Source: Neodiprion pinetum
Lineage: Eukaryota; Arthropoda; Insecta; Hymenoptera; Diprionidae
Assembly: GCF_021155775.2 (NCBI RefSeq)
Contig: NC_060236.1
Span: 34,744,548 to 34,808,547, forward strand
Length of the DNA stretch: 64,000 nt
Direction of reading: 5' to 3'
Shown piece after piece: positions 52,674-64,000 of the stretch (position 1 is its first letter; each line of letters opens with the position of its first letter). Made by a program: the position numbers and the translations under genes. The notes beneath the pieces were generated by a model that was not told the origin of the DNA, did no database searches, and was given only the letters and a program-made list of their open reading frames with translations.

Positions 52674-53040
52674 TTTGAGTTCGGCCAATACATGGTAGCC
52701 ACCTGGCGGCGCTGCTAAGTGTAGAATACTTGCGCACTCCGATACTGCGCTCCTCCACATTCATCAATTTCAAGATAGCGGGAAAAAATCGAATTATTTC
52801 AAATTACTTGATTGCGCAGTACCGCGTTGCGCAAGTTTCTACGCTTAGCAGCGCTTCCAAGCGGCTACCATATACAGACCTACCTACCTGACCACCCAAG
52901 TTCGGTCTTCTGGTCTCTAACACCCGTATTCATAGTCCTTCCTTGAGGAACAAGGATTCCGTGTTCATGAAACGTGAAATGAGAACAAGGAATCCTTGTT
53001 CCTCAAGGGAGGACTATGAATACGGGTGTAAGTCTTCTTA
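52627..53040. mobile_element. TIR element interrupted by a palindromic insertion
   Basis: The left terminus, TAAGAAGACT then AGAGACCAG at 52627-52645, matches the inverse of the right terminus (CTGGTCTCTAA at 52910-52920, continuing as GTCTTCTTA at 53032-53040) once the 108-bp insertion is removed. Inner arms (about 52692-52750 and 52814-52871) also pair. The unit is about 303 bp without the insertion. TA at both outer ends suggests a Tc1/mariner-type MITE. It is non-coding and sits in the NF1 3' UTR. Confidence 0.75.
52921..53028. mobile_element. 108-bp near-perfect palindromic MITE with TAA duplications
   Basis: CACCCGTATTCATAGTCCT at the left end is exactly inverted at the right end. The arms of about 47 bp, including CTTGAGGAACAAGGATTCC, leave a loop of only about 14 nt. 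TAA flanks both sides (52918-52920 and 53029-53031), the 3-bp TWA duplication typical of PIF/Harbinger (Tourist) elements. It is inserted inside another TIR element, which dates it as younger. Transcribed within the NF1 3' UTR it would form a long stable hairpin. Confidence 0.85.
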
Positions 53041-53048
53041 GTTCTTGG

Positions 53049-53347
53049 CATGGAGCCTAGATATAAGGGGAATGATCTTATTGTATAAGAAACGGCCGAA
53101 AATTTGCAGAAAAAACTTTCTATACTAGGGGCGTTGGTGTTGCTACTGTCAGGTTTAGAAGGGGAATGCTGTGATCACGTGATACAAACAATAACAAACT
53201 GACGCCACGAACTTGACATTAACGTCACCACCGCTCCACGCTACCCTGGTGGCCATTGTGAAAAAGTGATCTTTTTATTCTTCTTTCTGACCGCAAATAA
53301 AAACAAAACACCTGTGTCGATCGATCTCCTTATATCTAGGCTCCGTG
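53049..53347. mobile_element. 299-bp hAT-like non-autonomous element
   Basis: The termini CATGGAGCCTAGATATAAGG and its inverse (53328-53347, one mismatch) bound 299 bp. They are flanked by GTTCTTGG (53041-53048) and GATCTTGG (53348-53355), an 8-bp target duplication with one mismatch, as expected for hAT. There is no coding capacity. It starts a few bases after the preceding nested element. Confidence 0.75.
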
Positions 53348-53355
53348 GATCTTGG

Positions 53356-53619
53356 TTTTGTATGTTCTAATGCGCGCGTTATCGGCCGTGTCAACAATGC
53401 GTCTATGTGTTTATGTCAAAGGAACCCAAACATTCTGGCTCCATGTTACTGCTGCTACATGTCCAGCCAGATGAACCCAGTGCCGTCCGCCTCACACTGA
53501 TGAGCCTACTACCTGAAAACTTTAGCTACTACTGTAGTTCCATATTTTTTTATGCTACAGCGGTGAGTAACTTTGCATCTCATCTTCCTCCAACCTACAA
53601 GCGTTTATATATGATACAT

Positions 53620-53665
<46 letters not shown>

Positions 53666-56600
53666 GTATGTGTGTGTGTGTATATACATCATTATGCCGG
53701 TAAACAATCATCGAGTCGTGGATCCGGGATGATCCCTCGATTATGCGCTACGAAGAGGTATTTCAGTTATTACAGCTAGTGAAATGCTTAGAAATTGGAA
53801 TGATCAGCTTCGCGGGCTATTTATCGTTGTTCACAATATAGTTCGTATGTTATCGATTGGGTTAGAAATATTTTGCTAATGAAGTCAAGCATGACTGTTT
53901 TGTGTTTGGTTTTTATTTTTAAAGCTCAAATTGAGCTTCATAATTTGGTTAATTGACTGAAAGAAATTAAGTTTTTCAATGGTCACCTACAAGTTGTTAA
54001 GTAGAAATTCAAAAATGCTGCAGATACCACACGATGTGCATGCCTGCTCTGGCTTACAGAATATAGAAATATTTTGGTAATAAAAATGAGGAGAAATAAT
54101 AGCAGTGCTCACGGCGAGGCTCAACTTGCATAGAAATCAAGTGACCCGTGACCGCTTCATCTATAATAAAAAAAAAGAAGTTAAATAATAAAACTAGAAT
54201 AAATAAATGAAAACATTTCAATTGGCACTGGTACCATCATATAAATATTACACTAATTGTTGTCTTCAATGTTGAATATGTGTATACATGTTATAGTATG
54301 CCATTCACGGACAGATTTGAAGGCAAGAAGTCATGTGATGTTAAAATATCGAGCATGGCTTTTACACAGACATGATATTCGATGAAAATAAAATATATAC
54401 ATAGTAAACGTTACATTTCACGAGTATTTTTAATAACTCAAACTTTAGAAAACTTTCTCACGCAGTATTAGTCGCAATATGAAAAGTAGTGAAAATTATT
54501 GTTACACAAGCGGTGCTGCGTGTCCAATTTTGTGGCCTAAGTGTGGTGAAGTTTGAGTGTTACAAATGGTGGCTGATTGTGAGACAGATGTTTTAAATCA
54601 ACATTTCGTAGAAAATTCATTAGTTCTTATCTTCTTTTTTACAATTGAAAATAAAGACATGTAAATGTCTGTTTCATTAGTAGTATGAGGCAGTGTGAAG
54701 ATGCGAATAGCAGAAAAGATTATCAATTAGTGAGTTAAAGCTGGTTGAAATTATCGGGTGCAGATAAATGATTATTTTCTGAAATTCTGCCAGTTACGTT
54801 CATGCGGTAGGCTATTCCAACTGCGTTCTACCAAAGCGATAGTGTAAACAATCAAAGATAAATTAGATAGAATATGTATAGTATATGTAAACAAGACGTA
54901 ATGTTTGTTTTACATATCACTCGCGAATTCGAGCGAGCTAAAAACGTGTAAAACAATCCATACGATTGTCAATGAATATAATGCATACGAGAATTTCGAG
55001 GGGTGACATTAATGAATTTCAAAGCATGTCAGTTTGATCACAAACAGTAGAATAATAATTAGATTAAATCCAAGTCACCTTTGCCTTCATTTTTGACTAG
55101 ATATATTATTTTTTATGAAGCAATATGTACTGTCACAGACACGCACGCACATACACCGAAATACACACACATTCGCCAAGGCAATATTTTTTCTGAGGAA
55201 GCTAATTAGTTATGCCTTTACAACTATATATACGTGTATATTAAATCCACATTCCTTCGAACCCGCAAATTAGACTCTGTACAAAACTTAGAGTTTTGTG
55301 GAATATAATATCGGCATTGTCTTTATGGTGCTTGAAATGGGTTTTAATATTTCAGAACGAACAGCAAGCACTCCTACTGATATGAATCGTTAATAGATGA
55401 TGTGTGGGAAAGTATTGGGATAACAGTTTATTAACGATCAATGAAATAGTTCCAAACGCTGTACGTACATTGATGTAAAAGTATATATTAGATATTATTA
55501 TATATGTACGAAATATAACAAAATTATATGATTGCTGAATATTTTTTATGATAAAAGAAGAAAATAAAATGAAAATGAATTTATTGATTAACAAATCAAT
55601 AGAAAATTTTTTAAAATAGACGTTATAATAAGAGCACAGATTCACGATTAGAGTTACAAAAATGTATGACAGTGTTTAGTATGGATGGGTGTTCCTGATC
55701 CTTTTATTTGTGAGATACATAATAATTTGAATATATATGTTCAACAAATGCAACAAGTTAGGCCTATGAGTTAAAGCATTGACTAAAGTTATGCAGAGTC
55801 CGACTGTCTTATATCGAGTGGCTCTAGAGATAATTTTAGTTTCTTGCTTTTGTGGACTCGATTATTGACGTAAATTAAGTACGCAACTGCAAAATAATGC
55901 AATCTTATTTTTGCTAGTACACTAAAATCTCTGAACTCTAATCCAATAAAGATTGGCCGTTTCACGTATTTTCAGCCAATAAATAAAGTTTTTTTGCAGC
56001 TGCGTACTTGATTCACGTCTAATTCTCTCGAAATGTAATGTATTTACTATTTATTATATTTAAAATTCTTATTATTATTATTAATATTACCAATTATAAT
56101 GGTATCATTAATATCTTGATTTATATTATTATTGTAAAATAGAGGTTTATTATACTTACATATAAACATGGTACAATTATTATTATGATTATTATTATTA
56201 TTATTACAATGTTAATGCTTAACATTTTTAAGGAATTACTTCACTACTGGTATTTTTACGTGTAAGTACCAAATGCAGGTACCACGTACTGTACATACAT
56301 TACTTTAATAAAAAAAGTGAGGATGAAAATATGATTGAGATGGCATCATAGACAACAACCTGGATATCTCGTGGTCACACACATTTGACATTTTCACTAA
56401 TACAGTTTTTCTCCTTTCTACTTTCACGTTTGGCTATATCCCATCAGGATAAGTTCTCGAGTTATAATTATCGACATGTTCAACTTACCGTCTTCTTCTT
56501 CGTCTTTTCCTTATAGTTATATCCCTGTCGGATAAGTACCAACAAATTATCATCGATCCTCAGGTTTATAATGTTCATTAATGGGTTCTCAGTAGCTTAC

Positions 56601-56969
56601 TATCTTTTCGAATCAAAACTGAAACAAGCTTTCCATCTATGAAAATTTTACGTGTATATGATCAACGTAGCGTTTGTTTGTCCTGTCACTTGCATTGCTA
56701 GTCATTGGCACACAACCACTTATTCTGGCTATTACATACGATTACACATCACTATCATAAGAAAGCTACTGACAGCACCATTTTATTTACCGAATACAAA
56801 TATGTGAAAAAAGTTTTATTCCACGCAACAATAATTCCAAGAAATGTATTACTGTAATTAGACTACCACTTATTGCAGGTATACAGTTCCTGACATTATT
56901 TTGGCAGGAAACAAAAATTTTTTTGGATGTTCCTATTCGGTACTGGATTTAGAATGGCGCCAGGAGTAT
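53356..56969 (+). other. NF1 downstream flank, probable 3' UTR grading into intergenic
   Basis: AT-rich DNA with a TA/TG microsatellite at about 53620-53690 and AATAAA hexamers near 54198, 54646 and 55945. Any of these could end the NF1 transcript. ORFs here are short and low complexity; no gene was recognised. Confidence 0.5.
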
Positions 56970-57195
56970 GACGAATGCGTAGATCTAAATCGATTATTTC
57001 CAGAATCGATTTTATTAGCTAGTAGTTATCGATGGTATATATTTTGAGGAGTTTTACGCATCATTTCTTATATTTTCCAAGAATTTAAACATACTTCGAT
57101 CTTTTGTGTTGAAATCGATTCAGAAATTGACCGATCATGTATCGATTAGAATCGATTCTCAAATTCGATTCACTCGAAGAGATAGAGCATCCCTA
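56970..57195. mobile_element. Degenerate hAT-type end with AATCGATT sub-terminal repeats
   Basis: Multiple AATCGATT/AATCGATTTT motifs precede a terminus GAGCATCCCTA (57185-57195), the inverse of the common hAT end TAGGGATGCTC. No matching left end or target duplication was found, so it is a truncated or eroded copy. The sub-terminal motif is shared with the intact element at 57652-58360. Confidence 0.45.
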
Positions 57196-57651
57196 ATCAG
57201 TACCTTTTTTGCGTTAGTGATACGTAAGCGTAGATAATAGTCGAAATCAGTGATATATCACTCGGTCAGTAAAAACTGACTATAGAACCATCTTAAGGTA
57301 GCCAGCTAAACGAGGTATTATGAAGCTCGACGCAGCTTCGTAAAGAATAGTGAAAGTAGCCTCAGTAGATAATTTTCCTGCAGTTACAGACTAATTCACG
57401 TTGTATTGTAAGCCCCATTAGCGAGTCAGTATATGTAGGGCACTGTCATTACGCCCGCGCCCGTCGTGCCCTCATTGTTACTTTAAAATAATATCCATGG
57501 CTGGTTGTACTCAGCAATCTTCATAATCAGTCAACGAGTCGACTTGAATCCACGATTCTGATGAAAATGTGTGCTTGGAGAAACCCTAAGATAGCGGCCT
57601 ACACGGGTCTGCTTGTTGCAGCGTTCGCAGCGCACACTGATCGCGATACAG

Positions 57652-58360
57652 TAGGCATGTCGATTCAAAATCGATTAATCGAAAAATTGATTATTTTGAA
57701 TGATATAATCGATTTTTCAGATCGATTTTGAATCCTACATCGATTCAATGAATCGATCCATAAACCTCCCGAATCGGACCCATCAATTAATTTTTTGCTG
57801 TTATCGGACGCAAAAGCAACTGATAGTACTTGGTCGATAATTTGAACGCACCATAGAGTACATTTTTATGAACGCTTCCAAAGGTGGCGTTACTTGCGTT
57901 AACAAAACGCAGCGTTAACAAAAAAAAAAACATTTTATTTTTCCGGGCGCGTCTCTAAACGTCAAACACTCAAACCTAACCTAACTATTCTAACTAACCT
58001 ATTCTTGTGAGTGAGTTTATTTATCAAAAATATACTGTGGAAAAACATTAGTTTAGTGGTTGCAAGTACTACTGCTGCTGAGCAAAAGATCCTGGGTTCG
58101 ATCCCCACCTCTACCTATTCTTTCGGAGGAATATAGGCGTGATATTATGTTTAATAATTTAATAACTTCTATACAATTACTTGTATTTGCGATAAATGGT
58201 CATCAATAATGTCCTGTATCTATATTAGGTATGTTTGAAATTGGCGCGATTAATCGAAAATCGATCTTTTAATGCTCGATTTGAACAAGAATCAATTCTA
58301 GTATGCTCGATTCGAATCGAATCGGAGATCGATTTTTTTTAAAGAGAATCGACATGCCTA
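57652..58360. mobile_element. 709-bp hAT-type non-autonomous transposon with perfect 8-bp target duplication
   Basis: It starts TAGGCATGTCGATTC and ends with the exact inverse, GAATCGACATGCCTA. CGATACAG is duplicated exactly on both sides (57644-57651 and 58361-58368), diagnostic of hAT-class insertion. Clusters of AATCGATT variants lie inside each end, a usual arrangement for hAT sub-terminal transposase sites. There is no transposase ORF. The perfect ends and duplication suggest a fairly recent insertion. A tRNA-like segment lies inside. Confidence 0.92.
58049..58105 (+). pseudogene. tRNA-like segment with Pol III A and B boxes inside the hAT element
   Basis: TAGTTTAGTGG at 58049-58059 fits the tRNA A box (TRGYNNARYNGG) and GGTTCGATCCC at 58095-58105 fits the B box. 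Their starts are 46 nt apart, normal tRNA geometry. A T-arm stem (GGG/CCC around TTCGATC) can form. The presumed acceptor arms do not pair, and no clear anticodon stem is seen, so it is not a functional tRNA. It may be a captured tRNA or SINE head. Confidence 0.6.
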
Positions 58361-58368
58361 CGATACAG

Positions 58369-61300
58369 GCCCGTACACGCTCATGAGTAATCTGCGTTTA
58401 AAGCGTTGGATCATGATAATAATCATAATAAGAATTGGTCTACTTTGGCTGCCATGTCAGCTTCTGTTTGTTCACAGTTGAAGAACTGAAAGCATGCAGC
58501 CGGTATAGTAGCATCCTGACCTATGGGTAAGACTGTGCTTTCAAACACTTTCAGTGTTGAACTTCGCGAATCTCGCGTCGGTAATCGCAGTTATCATCAA
58601 TCGATATCCATATATCTCCTGCGGCTTCTACAAATTCTCACAAATGGTATAATCTACTCCGTCAAAAGGTAGCGTTACCCATTAATGTAATAACTGGATA
58701 GAGAATTTCCTGCGCCAGGTCAATGGCTGGGTCAGGGCAGCAAACAAAGTTTTATTTGAATTGGTGAATCATGACAAAAAGCTTGACTTGATATGTTACT
58801 ATCAAAAACACTCTACTGGCCTCGCTGGTATTACATACCTATACAGAGAAGTTGGTCAGAATTAGTTTCTGTTTTTCTATGCTTTTGAGATTACCCAGAA
58901 TGCCTAAGTCCTGCGCGGAGCATCAGCATTGCGACCATCGGTTTTGGTATGTAATCGGAACCAAATAGCTTCCCAATTCTGTAATCGCACAACTAACAAG
59001 CGAGTGTCGCGTACATGTGAAACCACTCCCGGGTAAAAGATGGCATTTAGATCCACCTACATCGCCAACTTACGTCGACCGAGCATAATAGGGTCATTCA
59101 CTTGGTATTACACACAATAACTATGCGCAACTTCGAAATGGTGAGCACAGTGATATTGATTTGAACATATGTGTAGTTTAGAGTACACTGCAGGGTATGA
59201 TAATAAGGTTGGGAGATGATTTTGAGAAACATACAGAAAGCCAGCGATGATCTTACTTAATTTTTAAGAATCGTGTGGGTATCTGGGCATAAAAAATGTA
59301 ACCCTTTCTCTCAAAATAAATCTTACTGAGAACATCGGAGTTTAGTACATTTTTTCTGTTGGCTACATAAAACTGAGAAATCGATAAAAATATTTTTAAC
59401 TCATGAAGTAGAGAAATTTTTTTTCTGAATACTGATTAATGCAACGGTCGTTTAAACAAAAGATTCAAGGAGGCGAAACTGAAGACTCAGAACGTCTCAC
59501 GCTTACAACTCACGTAGTCATCTAGTTGCGAGTAGATGTAATGAATCAATATGCATGAACGATTATCCGAGTTATTATTCATAGCCACAGATGAGAAAAT
59601 GACTAAAGACATCCGATCGAAATAAGTGGGAAACGAAATGCTAAAGTAGATGTGTCCCAGGTTCAGGGTGCAGTATACGTGGTTTCGTAACATCTGCAGG
59701 GATACGTACGTACTCGAAATACCAGTTAACACATACCAACCTCTACGCTAGATCTACACTCAGAGGTCAAAGTGTATTGTAAGGATGCAGTTAAGACTAG
59801 CATATGTTAAAAGACGTACGCAACAAATGGCGTCAACTGTTTGTAGAGATTTCAGAGTCGCACGTGAAAGTAGTAACAATCAATAGTAGTTATGTACAAT
59901 TACTCAAAGTGATATTAACCGCATGCGACCTAATAAGATCGCAAACTAAGTCATCAAATTCGAATCCTGGAGATAAAAAATCCATGGAATAGTTTCTTCT
60001 GTTCGAGAAAATTGTACTATTTTCATTGCATTCCAATTGATGCTGGATGCAATTATATGTCACAACTAAGTCATGCAAGGACTGTAGGCTACAATGCTGA
60101 GTGTTAGTAGCGCTGCACGGGTGTGTGCGTGTACAAAGAAAGAAATATCTCTGCGCAGGGTGGCTGAGCTATCTTTATCTCAGGGGTTCGAAAAACACAT
60201 CCGGCCACACCTAATACTGTCTCCGTGTCACTGTGATCATGAGTGTTCAACTCCTGTCTGGAAACGTTGGAACCGTAGACGGGTGAGTTTTTATATACTC
60301 ACACTAAATATTAGTTCAAAAACAAAATGAGCATAAGTTGCACAATGAATATCCCGTATCGTAAGTAGATACATATTATCAAGCGGTGCAAAAATATTTG
60401 AGCACTCTGTTGCATAGGATGTATGATATACTACCAGCTTTTGAATATATATACATATATAGTCATTTCTACCGAATTCCTGCACGTGTATTGCACAGTG
60501 CGAAAAGATCCAATATAATCTAATTGCAAGATGCTTGCCAACTGCAACTGCAACTGCAATTGTAACGTGTCAAAGTAAACAAAGGCATTGTCGAAATATG
60601 CTTATAATTACTGCGCAGTTTACCCGAAATACGTTAGCTGATACATAATGGTAATTTCCTGGTGTTAAATTCTCACCGCCTACAGGATAGTCTATTTGGT
60701 GATTCTTTAGTAATGAAAGATCGAGAACTCAAGAAGAATCAATATGAGTTACTCGGACAACACGTTTTTCTGCGTAGTCAAAATGCTATCACCGTACAGT
60801 GGAGGCCTGATATCTTTCTGTTTTCTAACTTGGCGCCGAGGTAGCTTCCTAGTCACATTTTCAACATCTGTACACTGTCAAACATCGTACTATCGCCACG
60901 TTAACGCAGTGCCAAGAAGAATCCAAACACGTGGGTCATTGGAGTAGGCAACGAAACAATAATGCGGTTACTATAAACTCCATGTAAATACAACTGATTG
61001 TCGTATAGACTAACCATAAATTGTCCCTCAATTCTTTAAATTGCATTTACAGGAATGCATTTTTGACTCTCATACTTTGAAAATATTATTCTCAAGGGCA
61101 CTTGCCGCCACTAATTCGTGTTCGTAGACCTTAAATATTGACGTCAGTGACGTATCACCACAGTACTGCATGCAGTTGGATCAATTAACTTACCGAAAAA
61201 ACTGAAGTAAAAAGCAGGATGAACTCACCGTGTCAATGTACACGAAGTCTGTACAAACGATGTTGTCGCGATATGAACAGATGATTGACAGCTGCGGAAA

Positions 61301-64000
61301 GTAAGGCTGTGTAAATAATTAGTTATTGTATCCGGAATATGTCTATCGATGACGTAATGGGCTACGTATTTCGAAAAAAACCATCCCTAAGTCAAGCCAA
61401 ATTGTTCAATTGATAATTATTTTGCTGATGTTCTGTTTGGCTGTAATTGAAGTCCATGGTAACTGCGTGGGTGCAGCTAGTCCGGGCCAAGTTGTCAGGT
61501 GGAAAACATCACTGAATATATATTAAGACATCGCAAGGGCTTCATCCAGTATTTTAGGATTGCGTAAGGCACGTCGCATTATCGTGAACCGACCTTACCT
61601 CGATTGAGCCGCATGTCATAGAGAGAACAAAATGTACAACTCAATGAGTACAAAGCTCGAAGCTCATTCTTATACTTTTGGAAAAGTTCCATGCCTTTGA
61701 GATAAATACTTGCAAGGCCCAGAATTAATTATAACTATACCGTTACTATTACCGCTTGAATGCTTGGTAGTTAGCCGTTAGTTCAGTAACGCTGTTGCAT
61801 ATTGTGCAATGCAATGACTTTTAACTTAAATCGACGTGAACAATCTCTTGTTCGTACTTACGACTCGTTGCGAAACTGAGGCAGTTAGTGTTGCATAGTG
61901 CCCATATAATTGCATCATCAATGTGCCGTACAGGATTTTTCCATCCTTTATCTTATTTTTTTTTTTTCTAAGACAGATAGTCTGTTTTTGGAACGCAGTA
62001 TGAGATAAGAAATAGAGAACTGTTCTATTGTAACATATGAGGGTATTCGGAGAATTTCTATAAGATCTAGTATTCTCCATCTAAGATCTGATACGAATGT
62101 ATTTTCTTTTGTTGATCAGTACCATTCTTGATATTACATATTTTATTCTACTTTTACGAAACGAGTCAAGTGCTTCCCTAACAATTCACCAGATCGATTG
62201 AAAAAACAGTTTTCACGTCTTTTCTTTAATAGAACCAAATATTCCTTTGCACATAAATATGGAATCGAAGGAATATACATCTGTTAGCATCACCTACAGT
62301 AGAACTCTGTATGTAGAACTATCATACAATTGTTCTATTATTGTTCGCTAAAATCATACCGGCAGATAAGAAACCAGTTTTTTTGGTCAAGAAACCAATC
62401 CACTTAGGTTTGACAGATAGAAGTCTATCATGTACAAAAAAAAAATGTAGCTGTACAACGTACAAGTGGACGCGACGACGTGTATGGAGTCTGGGCGGGC
62501 TGTGTTTAACCGCACACTTTATTGATAAACATTGCGTTCGATAAGTTGTGAACGATAAGTGAATCGGTACTTTGTCCAGCTTATGTAACTCTGCTATCTC
62601 GAATTCCCAGTGAGAAATTGTTACATGTTGTTTTGATAACAACTCTAGTGAAATAACTTGGCAACGGTGCGGCATACTGGCGAAAGGTATTCCAAAGGAC
62701 CAGTCTGCTTCAAATGAAATTTATTTATTAAAACTATTATATTATCAAAACTTAGAACCAGAAGCTTAGACCTGCTAGGAATTTGACTTGGGAGTCTGGG
62801 ACACCGTACACGGTACGAGTTGATTTAGGGGCGCGGCCCAAATCCCTAGACCTTGCTATGGTTTCGGAGACCATCTTCAATGGCTGGTGGTGTAATGACG
62901 TGAGAGATTCGAGAATGCGCCCGTCGTCTCCTCAACCCCGCGTGCATCTTACGTCATCCGTTCACGACCACTGAGTCACTCTGGCTGATGTCCACCACAG
63001 CCAATGTTCGTGACTCTCGGTGTTCTTCTCACATTCTCCGCTGCACCCTGCGCTTACCCGCACTCCGAAATCCATTAAAGGTTGGGCTCTGGCCCACCGT
63101 CTCCTATACCTCTGGAGGGCCATAAAAATTCCCGCTATGTCCTCCGTATGTGTTTTGTTAAAGCATTTAAATTATTACGCCCATTCTTGTTGCAATGTCG
63201 GGTTGATTTTACGAGGAAATCGACGTGCACTTTTATAACACTTGCATTTTCAGCTCCTGCGTAATACGACTAACAAATTATTGCAAAGTACGTTGGGATA
63301 CACGGGAAATGTAAAATTACAAGCTTGTGCTTACATACTCATTGTTACTTATTGAATTGTATAAGACGACGTGTGAAGGAGAACTAACATTAAATCAATG
63401 CAAGATAGTCTTTCATAAATGATTGTCTACAATTTGATTCGTACAAATTGTATTTTCCGATTCTTTCTTTGAGTGGCAAAGAGACACGACTGAATGCATC
63501 GCCACCAATTCACTGTGTCAGAACTCGTTGAAGCAAATCGAATGACAGTCAGAACTTGTAGTCACTGCAAGGCAGTTGGTCAGTCGGTACAAAATGGTTC
63601 GCGCAGAAAGAGGATAGATATATTTTCCTGGGTAATTTTCGGGGTCGGCTCGGGTTTTCGTAAGACTTCGGAAAAAGGAATTTTGGTTATTCAGTTTGAA
63701 GAGTAATTGTTGGGAAGCTGAGGGTGAGAGGATCACGCGGACGGACCGAACGAGGGTGGAGGGAGACAGGCCAAGCACGTGCCCGAGGAAACGCGTGAGA
63801 GCTCGAGGAGGGAAATAGCGGTGCTTTGCCACCACCTGAGGTTCATTGAGTCCATCGACGCGCCTGTTTCGTCCCAGCTGCGCCATTGGCGGCCTGCGAT
63901 GGTTACCCAAAAAGATGACGCTCCCCTATTGTCGACTCGGCGAACCTTGTGCGTCATCGGTATCACTCACGCCCTGCTTGTTGTGTAGGTACGATACTGT
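58369..64000. other. Intergenic; no gene recognised
   Basis: Frames are short and unlike known proteins. CpG content rises after about 62780 and again at about 63720-63960, which might mark a promoter of a gene beyond the window. No tRNA, TE protein or TIR pair was found. Confidence 0.5.

Noticed and set aside
53407..53703. 98-codon ORF downstream of NF1
   Set aside because: Its second half is translated (TA)n/(TG)n microsatellite, and the first half shows no similarity to NF1 C-termini.
57957..58000. CCTAACCTAACT resembling the insect telomeric repeat
   Set aside because: Only two units occur, inside the hAT element; this is too short to be telomeric.
60163..60195. TGGCTGAGC ... GGTTCGA resembling tRNA A and B boxes
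   Set aside because: The boxes are only about 21 nt apart, the B box is imperfect and no cloverleaf forms.

Overview
This is eukaryotic nuclear DNA, most likely from an insect. Short introns with canonical GT-AG sites, insect-style Kozak contexts (CAAAATG, ACAATATG), many microsatellites, and several small non-autonomous DNA transposons all point that way. Hymenoptera is plausible from the look of the proteins and base composition, but this is inference. There are no bacterial operons, CRISPR arrays or rRNA genes.

Layout: positions 1-20,100 are gene-poor. They hold a 688-bp imperfect palindrome, two inverted-repeat-bounded copies of one repeat family, two small terminal-inverted-repeat (TIR) elements and a (CT)45 tract. 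A single-exon BTG/Tob-family antiproliferative gene lies at 21,287-21,748, with a CpG-rich upstream region and an AT-rich, microsatellite-laden downstream flank. Positions 26.8-34.7 kb show no convincing gene. Inositol-pentakisphosphate 2-kinase (IPPK) runs from 34,785 to 38,135 in seven coding exons. A short minus-strand ORF (39,144-38,821) shares a compact GC-rich intergenic region with the next gene and may be a divergent gene.

The dominant feature is a complete neurofibromin (NF1, Ras-GAP) gene, reconstructed at 39,461-52,529 from 23 coding exons (2,732 codons). A phase-compatible 42-nt candidate microexon lies between exons 7 and 8. The NF1 stop codon reads UAG CAA UUA, which matches the TMV-type readthrough consensus. 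It is followed by 47 open codons, the last part of which lies in a transposon. Immediately downstream is a cluster of small DNA transposons: one TIR element split by a 108-bp palindromic element with TAA duplications, then a hAT-like element.

From 53.4 kb to the end I find no gene. This part holds a 709-bp hAT-type element with a perfect 8-bp target duplication and an internal tRNA-like Pol III A/B-box pair, plus a degenerate hAT end. NF1 and IPPK act in Ras/cAMP and inositol-phosphate signalling and BTG regulates CCR4-NOT deadenylation. They are independent transcription units, and nothing in the sequence indicates co-regulation.
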